This document shows positions 32,243 through 42,618 of a DNA stretch of 64,000 nt, piece by piece (position 1 is the stretch's first letter; each line of letters begins with the position of its first letter). Source of the stretch: Cryptomeria japonica (Eukaryota; Streptophyta; Pinopsida; Cupressales; Cupressaceae); contig NC_081411.1 in assembly GCF_030272615.1 (NCBI RefSeq), forward strand, positions 830,202,160 to 830,266,159, in the 5' to 3' direction. Made by a program: the position numbers and the translations under genes. The notes below the pieces were generated by a model. The model searched no databases, was not told where the DNA came from, and saw only the letters and a list, made by a program, of their open reading frames with translations.

Positions 32243-34058
32243 GAGGACCTACCTATGCTAGAGTCACAAGAGAGATTTCCATTGACTCAGAGTTTATGAC
32301 CAGAGTTGACATTTGAGGATAGAACAATAGTGGAGGCTATGGGTTTGCAATATATTATGTATGTGCCTGAGTTTCGGGTGAACATAGGATTGCTGACTGC
32401 ATTAGTTGAGAGATGGCACTCAGAGACATGCATGTTTCATTTGCCAATGGGTGAGATGACAGTCACCTTAGAGGATGTATATAAGATACTAAGGATACCA
32501 ATCATTGGGGAGTTAGTTCCTTATGATTGGGAGGAAGACAAGGATGCACTAAGATGAGTGTTCTAGGATCTAGGACTAGAGATGAGGGTATGACATATGG
32601 CTCGGAACACCATGAAATAGACAAGATTGGCACTACCGGTGGTGTTGGAAGGAGTTATCAGTGGGTTCTTATGTTCAGACATGGTGACATGAGGGTTGGT
32701 TGTGGGATGAGGGAGGACTCTTGAGACATTGGTGAGTGAGCACATCAGGTTTGCATGGAGACTATATCTATTGGCACACTTGTATTATGAGTTGCATCAG
32801 TTTGTTTATCATGCAACAGGATTGGGATGCAGAGTGACATTATTGTAGGTATGGGCATATGAGCATCTTTCAGTTACATGTCTAATACACTTTAGAGGCA
32901 GAGGACATGGGCATAGTTTTGTACATCTATGTGATATGATTACTTCTGAGCCACGGATTGGGAGGCTAGAGTATTAGCATCGGGTTATTGATGAGATAGA
33001 TAGTATAGTATGGAGGCCTTATCTAGATTGTGAGGAGTGGGAGGATGATGCAGTGGAGTTATCATATGTATTTCGGAGTAGGTATCTAATTGGTCGGACA
33101 CCATATATTATTGAGTGACAGTTGATTGATAGAGTATGTAGACAGTTTGATAGGATATAGCGGATGTCATGGGCTTTAGCGATGTATGCACAGATAGTTT
33201 AGGGATTAGGTGCATTTAGGGCCATTATTTTCTTATGGTCAGGCTATGACACATATCCAAGAGATAGTTCCCATGCCTTGGGACATATGCATAGATGTGG
33301 AGGATGCAGGTATGGATGTAGAGTACAATGCATATTGGGTAGAGAATCCATTTCCAAGGCTAACAGATCTAGGGGGGTTGATAGAGGGTGATGGTGGAGA
33401 TGATAGTGGAGATGATGGAGGCAGAGGGTGACAATGGAGGTAGGGTGCAATGTTAGAGAGGAGAGTGGCTCAGAGGAGAGAGGGTGAAGAGGAGAGGAAG
33501 GTGCATGTAGTGAGGGGTAGAGGTGGATTGTTGTTACAAGTGCTAGTAGCATAGGCTCCCAGACAGGTATAGGGATGGGGATAGGGATAGGAGGAGGAGG
33601 ATGAGGTACTATCCTTGAGGGAGATCTACCAGGGATAGGCAGATGAGATCCAAGATCTAGAGAGGGATGTAGCTAGGCTTAGGAGATAGCTGAGGGACAC
33701 TGAGCGAGAGAGGGATCAGGTTATTTAGTGCTACACAGAGGCTGAGACAAAAATGAGGGCAAGTAGGCAGGTAGCAGAAGACACAGGGGCCAGATACACC
33801 TATGTTCTACAGGTAGGGGAGGAGATAACCTACTGGAGAGACCTATATTATGGAGTGCTTCCACTAGATCAATAAGTGAGGAGCTTGTAGAGACCATCAC
33901 AGACTACGATGACCGATGGAGGGAGAGACAGGAGACATGTGTCTAGTGGTGGGGTCATGGGTTCTCCACCGCCACCAGATAGAGAGGGTAGGAGAGATGG
34001 TCCTAGGGTAGGTCCTTCCAGGGCTCAGACTCCATCAAGGCCAGCTGGCTCCACATGA
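32243..34058 (+). pseudogene. Plant Mobile Domain (PMD) gene captured by F, antisense, broken
   Basis: It begins at GAG after TTGACTGCAG, a good 3' splice acceptor. The PMD follows: LTFEDRTIVEAMGLQ, YVPEFRVNIGLLTALVERWH, CMFHLPMGEMTVTLEDVYKI, IPIIGELVPYD (to about 32535). After stops and shifts come RLYLLAHLYYELHQFVYHAT and SIVWRPYLDCEEWEDDAVEL. A C-terminal part has a likely coiled coil (EIQDLERDVARLRR, LRDTERERDQV; about 33640-33720) and a Pro/Ser-rich end. More than ten stops break it. PMD proteins MAIN and MAIL1 of Arabidopsis are nuclear and needed for transposon silencing. It lies opposite to F and starts about 1.15 kb from the polypurine tract. Confidence 0.8.
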
Positions 34059-35822
34059 GGGAGTTCATCATAGCCTTAGAGGGCTCCCTATGTATCAATG
34101 TTGTACCATTTTTGTATGATGATGTAGACACCTTCGAGTGATTTTGTAGCCATATATGTTTTGACATCATTGTATCATGACACTTATGATTTTTGATATA
34201 TATATATGAGATGATTCATCCTTGTGGTAGCTATATGCATGTGTACCTATGTGATGCTTCTATATGTCTTATGATGATGATTTTATGATATGGATGCAAA
34301 TATGTACATGATGAAATACAATATTTTTATTCTTTTATGTTTATGTGTTATGCAAATGTGAATGTATGAAATGTAGATTAATATGATAATGCAAATAACT
34401 ATTTACATGATGAGAATGTAAAATGTGCTAACATGTGTTGTGTGCAGGATATGGTGCAATTGTGATATCTATATGTATGAAATGCTAATATGTGGTAATG
34501 TAGGTGCAAACTACATGAAATGCAAATATTTTTGGTATGCCATTATACTCAGTCATGTGATAGCAGGCTACATGAACTCAAGAAAAGATGATGGTGGTCA
34601 ATCAAGAAAGGGGGATGAACGATAGAAGATATGGAAGTGAAAGAGATTCTTGTGCTTTATCATCATTGAGCTTTATTATGGCAAATATGTTATGAAAATC
34701 TAGATATAGGTTCGACCAAGAAAGTCATTGTACCTGTTTGCATGGAGATCAGACAGTCACAAACAAGGAATGCCTCAATTCACACTAGACTCACAATGTC
34801 CTCATATCCTTGGACCAGTCATAGCATTACTAAGAGACAATCCACAAAAAACAAAGAAAAATAGGTGACGATACCCCATCCTCACCTTTCTAGTCAAAGA
34901 CATCCTGGAGATAAAATCTCTAGTTGGAGACATCCTGAAAAAACTAAAAGACATGTCACCAAAAGATAAAATCAAAAGAAAACCAAGACTTGACACCAAC
35001 ATCCACTGTATTCATCAAGGTTAGTGTCTCTTGTCACTTTTATAAGTCTATTTGATTGTGGTCACAATGTTTTCATTCACAAAAGGATAGATAGCACTAA
35101 ACCATAACATTGTTTGAGTCTATTGAAAGATCTAATTTATTGAAGTCCATTTATTGTTGTGTCTCATCTGAAACTGACTGAATCCATGAAACTGATACTT
35201 TATTACAAAGAAGACGCAACTTTATTGTGGATTTGTGATGCAAATGTTGCTTTATTGTGGATTATGCGCGGATAGACTGAAGAAAAATTGGAAGAAATTG
35301 TACTCCTCAGAACATGTGATCGCTCAGTTCCACACCCATCACTAGACTTAGGATTTTCCTTAGCCATAGATAGGAGCTGATTTATTATGGATGGAAATGA
35401 GTGAAAAGGAAGGATTATTATGAATGGCTAACCAATCTTAGGTAGATCAATAAAAAGCCATGATGGGAATGGGTAAGTTTATTATGAGAGTGAAAGGATG
35501 AGATTGAATCCTGAAGGAGGGAGGAGCAATGTCTCTACACATGGCGTTGGTGACCCGGTTTTCACCATGGTACTTGCCCAGGGCACCACCAAAGTGGTTT
35601 CCACCATTGGACAAATGTTTTTTCTCTTTACTTTTTTTATTTTTTCAACAACAAAAAAAATTGTGTCACAAGGCGCCTATTTGCCAGGTTTTCACCAAGT
35701 AACGATTTTTTATTTTTATGATTTTTTTGTATTTTTGATCTTTTTTTTAATTTTTTTGTAATTTTGATATATTTTTTATTTTTTATTTTTTTGGTATTTT
35801 TGAATTAGGATACTTTGAAGAG
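34059..35822. other. F noncoding region between PMD and integrase
   Basis: AT-rich, with TATATATA and ATGATGATG-type stretches near 34195-34320 and T-rich runs from 35630 to 35810. Short open frames (34425-34625, 34802-35002, 35498-35761) carry no motif I recognise. This is the place where a Tat element keeps its long 3' untranslated region. Confidence 0.5.
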
Positions 35823-36405
35823 CTATGTGTAAAACCTGTGAAGGTGCATGCTGTTGATAGGATCCTCCAAAGGTTTTCCCTCTAGTATTGAAAGTTGATA
35901 TGCACCTAATCCATAGACTGTTGTAATGACATAAGGACCAAGACAATTTGGTTTGAATTTGCCCTTCTTCTCTTTGTCTTGTTGATCCTTAGGATTTTCC
36001 TTAAGAGCTAAGTCACCTACCTCAAATGTATGAGGGTTCACTTTGTGATTGTAACTGTGACTCATTTGTTGTTGATAAGCCTTAAGGTGATTAAAAGCAA
36101 TTTGTATTCATTCATGCAATAGTTCTAGTTCTTGTAAGCGAGAGACCCTGTAGTTTTCATTACTAATAATGTTGTGAAAAGAGACTCATAAAGATGGTAA
36201 CTCAACCTCAATAGGCAAGATAGATTTGGTGTCATAGACAAGTGAATAAGGTGTGACTCCTATAGGTGTTCGAACACTTGTGCGATAAGCACAAAGTGTG
36301 GGATTAAGTTGTATATGCCAATTTTGGCCAGCGTCATCGACTGTCTTTTTTAGGATTTTAAGAGTGGTTTTATTAGACACCTTAGCTTGACCATTACCTT
36401 GGGGG
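35823..36405 (-). pseudogene. F: integrase core end and C-terminal domain
   Basis: Right part (36405-36186) reads YYPQGNGQAKVSNKTTLKIL, then NWHIQLNPTLCAYRTSVRTP and GVTPYSLVYDTKSILPIEVE, a typical Tat/gypsy integrase end. The catalytic Glu of GQAE is Lys (GQAK), so the enzyme is dead. After a stop-rich gap, 36065-35823 gives HKVNPHTFEVGDLALKENPK, FKPNCLGPYVITTVYGLGAY and a final INSMHLHRFYT, the usual C-terminal domain. The N-terminal part of the same integrase lies at 44149-44718, on the other side of J. Confidence 0.8.
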
Positions 36406-36410
36406 TAATA

Positions 36411-37936
36411 TGTTGGCATTATAACAGACATGGGAGATTGTTGGCATTTCAATAAGGATATTGAGAAGGTTGTTGATGCTTATGGAAATAACTTATTAAG
36501 GATATTTACTGTCTTAACATTATTATTTTGTCATTGATGTCAAGAGATTGATTTCCTAATTTAGTATGATGTTGCCATATCTTAAGAAGTATGTTTTGGT
36601 GAGTATAAAGAAGTTAGTAAAAGACATATAAAGAATATGATGAATAAGAGCATGAATAAGGTATTCAATGGGCAACTATTACCGAGTCAAACAATAATGA
36701 GATCATGATGTTTTAGATTGTTTGGATATCTTACATATGTTGTAAATTGTAAGGTTAATAATATACTATGTTACCAAGCAAAGAACCTAGTTGGTAAACC
36801 CTAAGGAACCTAGTCAGTAAACCCTAAGGTTATCGCTATCGGTTAATGAAGGCAGAATGTCTACTGAGTGAAGTTTAGTATTCATCGAGTTGTAACCGAG
36901 TAATAATAGAATGCATTAAATGATTGAATGCATTATTTAATGAAGGATGTTGATGAGATGGCTATGATTAGATGATTGGTAAGTCGTGAATCAAGTTTAT
37001 TAATGAATCTATGGCAAAGGAAAATCGGCAAGAAGATCTACAACTCAGATTGAACCGCAATACCCTAGCACAATTTTCAAGGAAAGTATGCAAGTTCCAA
37101 GGTAGGGTAAAATGTTTTCAGATTAAAGGATGCATTGAACTTGGACAAGATTGAAGATCTAATGGCTATGATTGATCATGGGAAATGTCATCAAGGAGAT
37201 TAAGTGGTTGGCAAATTGTTTATAAATAGGAAACTGTTGATAAACAATGCATGCAGGCAAATGTAAGCATAGGGATGCTATAGAGTGATTACCAAGCACA
37301 GAAGCTTGAAAACCTATTTTGATAATAGAGTATAGAAGCCCATTAGATGGACAAGATTAGTTCTATGTCTAGATTGTATTGAGCAAATAAGAATCTACTT
37401 TAGCATTTTAGATGTGAAGTTGTAGATAGATTTTTATTACTGTTGTTTTGTGAAAGTGATAGAAAATTTCTTAACCGAGTGGACTTAACAGTCTTATATG
37501 TAAATCCTCTAGTGAGGTGACATTCTAATTGAGTGTTTGAAACCCTTTGATAAGGTCACTTCTAACAAAGTGAAGATCCTAACAGATCTGAGGGAAATCC
37601 CTTAACCGGCTCACATCTAGCAATGTGTTTTGTAATCTTTAACAAGATTTTCTTTTAACTGAGCATACTCTAGAAGAGTATATTTCTTAGTGGGTTTCAA
37701 ATCCCACAGTGGTTTTTCCCTATTTGGGTTTCCACATTAAATCTAGTGTTATGAGGTTTATAATGTTTATATGCTTCTGAGTTTGCATGTTTAGCAGTTT
37801 TGGTTATTTTACTACAATATATATTACCGAGGTTGAATCTAATGTTTTTATGGAAGATTAAGTTTGTATGATTCACCCCCCCCTCTCATCTTGTTAGCTT
37901 GGCATCTATACTAAACATTTAGTATCATAACTATCA
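36411..37936 (+). repeat. 5' LTR of J, 1526 bp
   Basis: It starts TGTTGGCATTATAACAGAC and ends AACTATCA. Within its first 45 bases GGGAGATTGTTGGCATT occurs, a second copy of the polypurine-tract/LTR boundary. The 3' part has repeated CTTAACCGAGT-type words. Confidence 0.9.
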
Positions 37937-37938
37937 AT

Positions 37939-37950
37939 TGGTATCGGAGC
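37939..37950 (+). other. Primer binding site of J
   Basis: TGGTATCGGAGC, two bases after the LTR; it matches the tRNA-iMet site TGGTATCAGAGC except for one G. Confidence 0.85.
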
Positions 37951-38001
37951 TTTGGACTCCTGAAGAAAAAGTTTAAAGGCACTTGAGGCAAAGATCCAAA
38001 G

Positions 38002-38990
38002 ATGTATAAGAGGGATGCACCTAAGCTGAACAAGTCAAGTTTTTCTACATGGCAGAAAAGGATGAAGCTGCACCTATCAAGAGGTGGAGAATATGGTGTA
38101 TACTATCGGGAGAATGATTTCATTTCATCGAGCACCTATCCATTGACAATGGAAGAAATAAAGGCAAAGAAAGAACATATCCAAGCAATAATTGAAATAA
38201 CATCTGCATTGACCGACTCAAAGTTTAATGATCTAGAAGGCTGCAATGATGCAAAGGCAATGTGGGATAAGCTCATATCTATGTATGGTGGCGATGAACA
38301 TGTTCAAAGAGCTAAAGTGGATAGTCTAAGAGGGCAACTTGAATCTATGAGGATGAATGAAGGTAAGAGAAAAACTCAGTATAGTACAAGACTAAAGGAG
38401 ATTGTCAATTAAATCAAAGGAGCAGGTGGAACTATTGAAGAAAAGGATATAACAAGTAAATTGTTAAGAACCCTTCTACCAACTTATGCAATCCAAGTCT
38501 CTACAATCAATGGACTGAGGTCTATACCAAATATGCCAGTTTCTTTAGATGCTACTATTGGTAAGCTACATGCTTTTGAGTTAAGTAATTTTGATAACAG
38601 TGGGTCATCAGTAAATAAAGTAGAATCTGCTTTTAGTTCTTTTCATCTTGATAAATTTGATGATTACAATGATAGAATGAGTAAGTACATTGAAGGAGAT
38701 CATAGTGGAGCAAGTGAGAGATTTCACAAGAATATGGAAAAAGTACACAAGTTGTATGAGGAAATTAGGAAACAAGAAGAGTTTGAAGCACTATTAGCCA
38801 AAAGGTTACCGAGAGGAAAAGGTAAGTACAAAGGAAAGATATCTTTGAAATGTTTCAATTGTGATAGAATAGGACATATAGCTTCTAACTATCCTAATAG
38901 AGAATCTAGTGAAAAGAGAGATTACTGAGATGATAGATAGAAAGATAATCATTACAGAGGACACCAAGATTTCAGAAGAAGAGATAAGAA
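38002..38990 (+). pseudogene. J: copia gag with mutated zinc knuckle
   Basis: It starts at the Met at 38002 (MYKRDAPKLNKSSFSTWQKR), the first Met after the primer site. The gag core has FNDLEGCNDAKAMWDKLISM and YGGDEHVQRAKVDSLRGQLE, the UBN2-type signature of copia gags. A TAA at 38410-38412 interrupts it; the frame resumes with LRTLLPTYAIQVSTINGL. The zinc knuckle reads CFNCDRIGHIASNY, where the last Cys is Tyr, so zinc binding should be lost. Stops after 38928 end the gag. Related gags occur in G and I. Confidence 0.85.
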
Positions 38991-39063
38991 GACATGCCTA
39001 ATAGCTGATGAGGAATCTAATGATGATAAATCAGATGAAACTGATATAGATGAAGTTGTTTAT

Positions 39064-39306
39064 GTGGCTATTAAAGATGGATCAGATGAAGAAAGGTATG
39101 AGGAAAAATCCCTACTATCTCATATAAGTAAAAATGATTCTTGGATCATAGATAGTGGATGTTCACATCACATGACAGGTGATAAACACAAGTTTGTTAT
39201 GTTAGAAGACTATGATGGAGGCTATGTAAGATTTGGTAATGACGCACCATGTCTAGTTAAGAGGGAAAGGATCTATAACACTTCTTCACAATGCAAAATG
39301 CAATGA
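39064..39306 (+). pseudogene. J: copia aspartic protease
   Basis: In the gag frame, an acidic lead-in is followed by DSWIIDSGCSHHMTGDKHKF with the catalytic DSG intact, then GGYVRFGNDAPCLVK. A frameshift near 39270-39300 moves the following VYWVEGLKNNLLSVAQLN into another frame. The domain is about the normal length for copia proteases, about 80 residues to the pre-integrase segment. Confidence 0.85.
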
Positions 39307-40491
39307 TGTTTATTGGGTTGAAGGTTTGAAAAACAATTTGTTGAGTGTAGCACAGCTAAACAACACAGGTTACCAAATCGAATTTCAGAATGGATTTGTC
39401 AAAGTTCATGACAAGAATGGAAAGTTAGCTGGTACCAGGACACAAACAAAAGGTAACACATTTCACCTTGACTCAACTCGGAATAAGTGTTTATATGCAA
39501 AGATAGATGATACTTGGTTATGGCGTAAAAGGTTTTGTCATGTAAATTTTGATAATCTGATCAAAATAAGCAAGAAGCACCAAGTAAGAGGTCTACCGAG
39601 TCTTGAAAAACCTAAGACTGCTATGCACCGAGGATGCTAGATGGGTAAGATGACAAGATCAAGCTTTACAAGTAAGTCCTACACTTCTAAGGGTATTTTA
39701 GATCTTGTGCATACTGATCTTTGTGTTCCTATGAAAGTTCAGAGTTATTATGGTGATAAATATTTCATATTATTTGTGGATGATTACTCAAGGATGATGT
39801 CAGTAATGTTTTTAAAAGAAAAATCAAAAGCTTTCAAATGTTTAAATGGTACAAGGCAAGAGTTGAAAATGAAACAGGAAGACAACTGAAATGTCTTAGG
39901 TCAGATAGAGGAGGTGGGTTCACATCTGATGAATTCAACTTATACTGCAATGATCATGGTATTAAAAGACAAGTATCTGCACCGAGAACTCCACAACAAA
40001 ATGGAATTGCTAAGAGAAGAAATAGATCTATTGTGGATTGTGCCAGAACCCTGATGATTGAAAAGAATGTGCCACAAACATTTTGGAGAGAGGCAATAAG
40101 CACAATAGTTTACACCCTGAACCAAGTACAACTGAAGAAAGGAACTTTGAAGACACCATATGAAATCTGGTATGATAAGAAACCTAATGTAAGTTATTTT
40201 AAAATCTTTGGAAGAAGATGCTATGTACACAAAGATGATAGAAATGGTAAGTTTGACCAGAAAAGTGAAGAAGGAACATTTCTAGGTTATTCATCTAGAA
40301 GCAAAGCATATAAATGTCTGATCAAATCATCTAATAAAATAGTAGAAAGTGCAATTGTGAAAATTGATGAATTTGTAGAAAGAAATGATGAAGGAAATTC
40401 CAAAGAACCAGAAGATTATGATGAATTTGTCTATGTTCAACTAAGAAGTCTTACTGAGCAGACTGCTGAAGGTAATGAAGAGAATATCTAG
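39300..40491 (+). pseudogene. J: copia integrase, catalytic Glu replaced by Lys
   Basis: The pre-integrase segment (LLSVAQLNNTGYQIEFQNGF) and the HHCC zinc region (RFCHVNFDNL, then AMHRGC and a TAG at 39638-39640) lead into the core: LDLVHTDLCVPMKVQSYYGD (first Asp), FVDDYSRMM (second Asp region), LRSDRGGGF, and PRTPQQNGIAKRRNRSIVD. There the Glu normally found after NGVA is Lys, so strand transfer should be dead. A frameshift near 39840-39880 joins two overlapping stretches. The C-terminal part has KTPYEIWYDKKPNVSYFKIF and GTFLGYSSRSKAYKC, typical of copia. Confidence 0.85.
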
Positions 40492-41500
40492 TTACCGAGT
40501 GATGAAGAAGATCACACAGAGCCTACCGAGCTTGTATTAGCCAAGTATGTCAGAATACATCATGCATCAAGTTAGATTATAGGAGATAAGGATGATCTAG
40601 TGATGACAAGGAACAAACTAAGACAAAACACATGTTTGATATCTGAATTTGAACTGAGAATAGTGAAAGAAGCATTTAATAGTGAAGATTGGATAAATGC
40701 TATGACATAAGAGATTGATCAAATCAAGAAAAATGAAACATGGACACTATTCCCAAGATCGAAGGACAAAAATGTAATCAGTACAAAGTGAATCTTCAGA
40801 AACAAGCTAAATGAAAAAGGTGATGTCATTAGAAATAAAGCAAGACTAGTTTGCAAAGGTTATGCTCAACAAGAAGGAATTGATTATGGTTAAAATTTTG
40901 CACCTATGGCTAGACTTGAAGGAGTAAGAACATTGTTGGCATATGCTGCTTACAAGAATTTCAAGATATATCAAATGGCTATCAAATCTGCATTTCTGAA
41001 TGGTATACTAGAAGAAGAAGTTTTTATTGAACAACCTGAAGGATTTGTTGAAGATAAGAATAAAGATCAGGCATGTAAATTGAACAAAGCTTTATATGGT
41101 TTAAAACAAGCACCTAGAGCATGGTATGATAGATTGCACTCTTATTTGATTCAAAGTGGTTTTATAAGAACAAGTGAAAACAGTAACATGTACATGAAGA
41201 ATGATGAAAATGGAATACTGATCTCAGCCATATTTGTTGATGACATTATATTTTGTGGAAATGACTCTCTATGCAAGAACTTTGGAAATGAAATGAGCAA
41301 AGAATTTGAGATGTCATTAATTGGCAAGATAAAGTATTTTATAGGTTTATAGATACTGCAAATGAAAGATGAGATTTTCGTTACCCAGTCCAAGTACATA
41401 AAGGAAATCTTGAAGAAATTTGGAATGGAGGATTCAAAACCAGTAAGTACTCCTATGACTACCAATTGTAAACTATCAAAGAATGATGAATCTGCATCTA
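40492..41500 (+). pseudogene. J: copia reverse transcriptase
   Basis: In one frame with several stops: FNSEDWINAMT, ETWTLFPRSKDKNVISTK, RNKARLVCKGYAQQEGIDYG, then ARLEGVRTLLAYAAYKNF and AFLNGILEEEVFIEQPEGF. YGLKQAPRAWYDRLHSYL and the catalytic IFVDDIIFCGND (about 41225-41262) follow; both Asp are kept. A TAG near 41350 interrupts it before LQMKDEIFVTQSKYIKEIL. Stops replace at least one Trp (TKWIF to TK-stop-IF by TGG to TGA). This is the best preserved pol among the plus-strand copias. Confidence 0.9.
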
Positions 41501-42186
41501 TTGATGAGACTCTCTACCGATCTATGATTGGAAAATTGCAATATGCTATTCACAACAGACCAGATATACCATATGCAGTAGGAATAGTTGCAATATTCTC
41601 TGCAGATCCCAAGGAAACACACATGATAACAATCAAGAGAATTTTCAGATATTTGAAAGGCACTAAAGATTATGGCTTAGTATATCAGAAAGGAAACAAT
41701 TTTGATTTAAACATTTATACTGATGCTGGTTGGGCAAGCAACATTGATGACAGGAAAAGCACAAGTGGTGGAGCTTTCTTTTTGGGAGAAAGACTAGTGA
41801 GTTGGCTTAGCAAGAAACAAGAATGTGTTTCACAGTCAACAGCAGAAGCTAAATATGTTGCTACAACATTGAATTGCACTAATATAGCATGGATCAAACA
41901 ACTATTGGAAGGTCTAAATGAGCAAGTTACTAAGCCAATAACTATATTCTATGACAATACTAGTGCCATTAACATATCAAAGAATCCTGTTATGCACTCT
42001 AAGACAAAGCACATTTCTATCAAATATCATTATCTTCGAGAAGAAGTTCAAGAGAAGAAAGTGGTGTTGGAGTATGTTAGCACAAAGAAGAAAATTGCAT
42101 ATATCTTCACCAAACCACTACCAAGGGACACTTTTGAGTATCTCATAAGCAAGTTAGGGGTCCTACCCCTATCTTCCATTCATTGA
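41500..42186 (+). pseudogene. J: copia RNase H, open to its stop codon
   Basis: Continuous frame from 41362 to 42186 covering the end of reverse transcriptase (SMIGKLQYAIHNRPDIPYAV, RYLKGTKDYGLVY) and RNase H: YTDAGWASNIDDRKSTSGGA (first Asp), CVSQSTAEAKYVATTLNC (Glu), IFYDNTSAINISKNPVMHSK (Asp) and TKHISIKYHYLREEVQEKKV. The polyprotein ends LPRDTFEYLISKLGVLPLSS. This is the full normal length for the domain. Confidence 0.9.
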
Positions 42187-42399
42187 TAGAGTTCAGTGAA
42201 AGCACTAATTTGATGACTCTATAGAATATCTTTTCAGGAGTTGATGCTGATTTACACACTTTAGGATGTTTTCTAAAGGTGCACAGGAAACAAAAATAGG
42301 GAACAAGAATTGAGGTAGAAATACTCTGACCGAGACTGAGTAGATACATATCAGCAAGGAATTCACTTCTCAGCGACATAAATTATCTTTTAGTTCTCT

Positions 42400-42545
42400 A
42401 CTTTTTGGCATTGTTGTCAAAGGGGGAGAAGACTAATGTATGGGAGAAGACTACTAAATGGGGGAGAAGACTACAAGAGAAGTCTAAAGGAGAAGACTAC
42501 ATTTCAGCACCAGGGAGAAGACTAATGACAGGGGAAAGCATTCCA
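42400..42545 (+). repeat. Purine-rich GGGGGAGAAGACTA repeats in J 3' region
   Basis: GGCATTGTTGTCAAAGGGGG (42408-42427) is followed by about six units of GGGAGAAGACTA(AT/CT), 15-25 bases apart. It lies about 70-200 bases before the true polypurine tract. Confidence 0.8.
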
Positions 42546-42606
42546 GCATTACAACATTTTTTTTCTTTTACAACAATCTAAATCAATTGGTTTTGCCATC
42601 AATGCC

Positions 42607-42617
42607 AAAGGGGGAGA
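42607..42617 (+). other. Polypurine tract of J
   Basis: AAAGGGGGAGA, then T, directly before the TGTTGGCATT start of the 3' LTR. Confidence 0.9.
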
Positions 42618-42618
42618 T

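Noticed and set aside
32306-33552. Host PMD gene
   Set aside because: The PMD lies inside F between integrase and LTR, with no separate TSD, and has many stops. It is best read as element cargo, now a pseudogene.
34059-35822. An envelope-like gene in F downstream of integrase
   Set aside because: Open stretches here are short, have no signal peptide plus membrane anchor layout, and the region is AT-rich untranslated sequence.
41151-41465. Minus-strand open frame opposite J reverse transcriptase
   Set aside because: It is the antisense shadow of conserved pol codons; similar shadows appear opposite pol in G and I.
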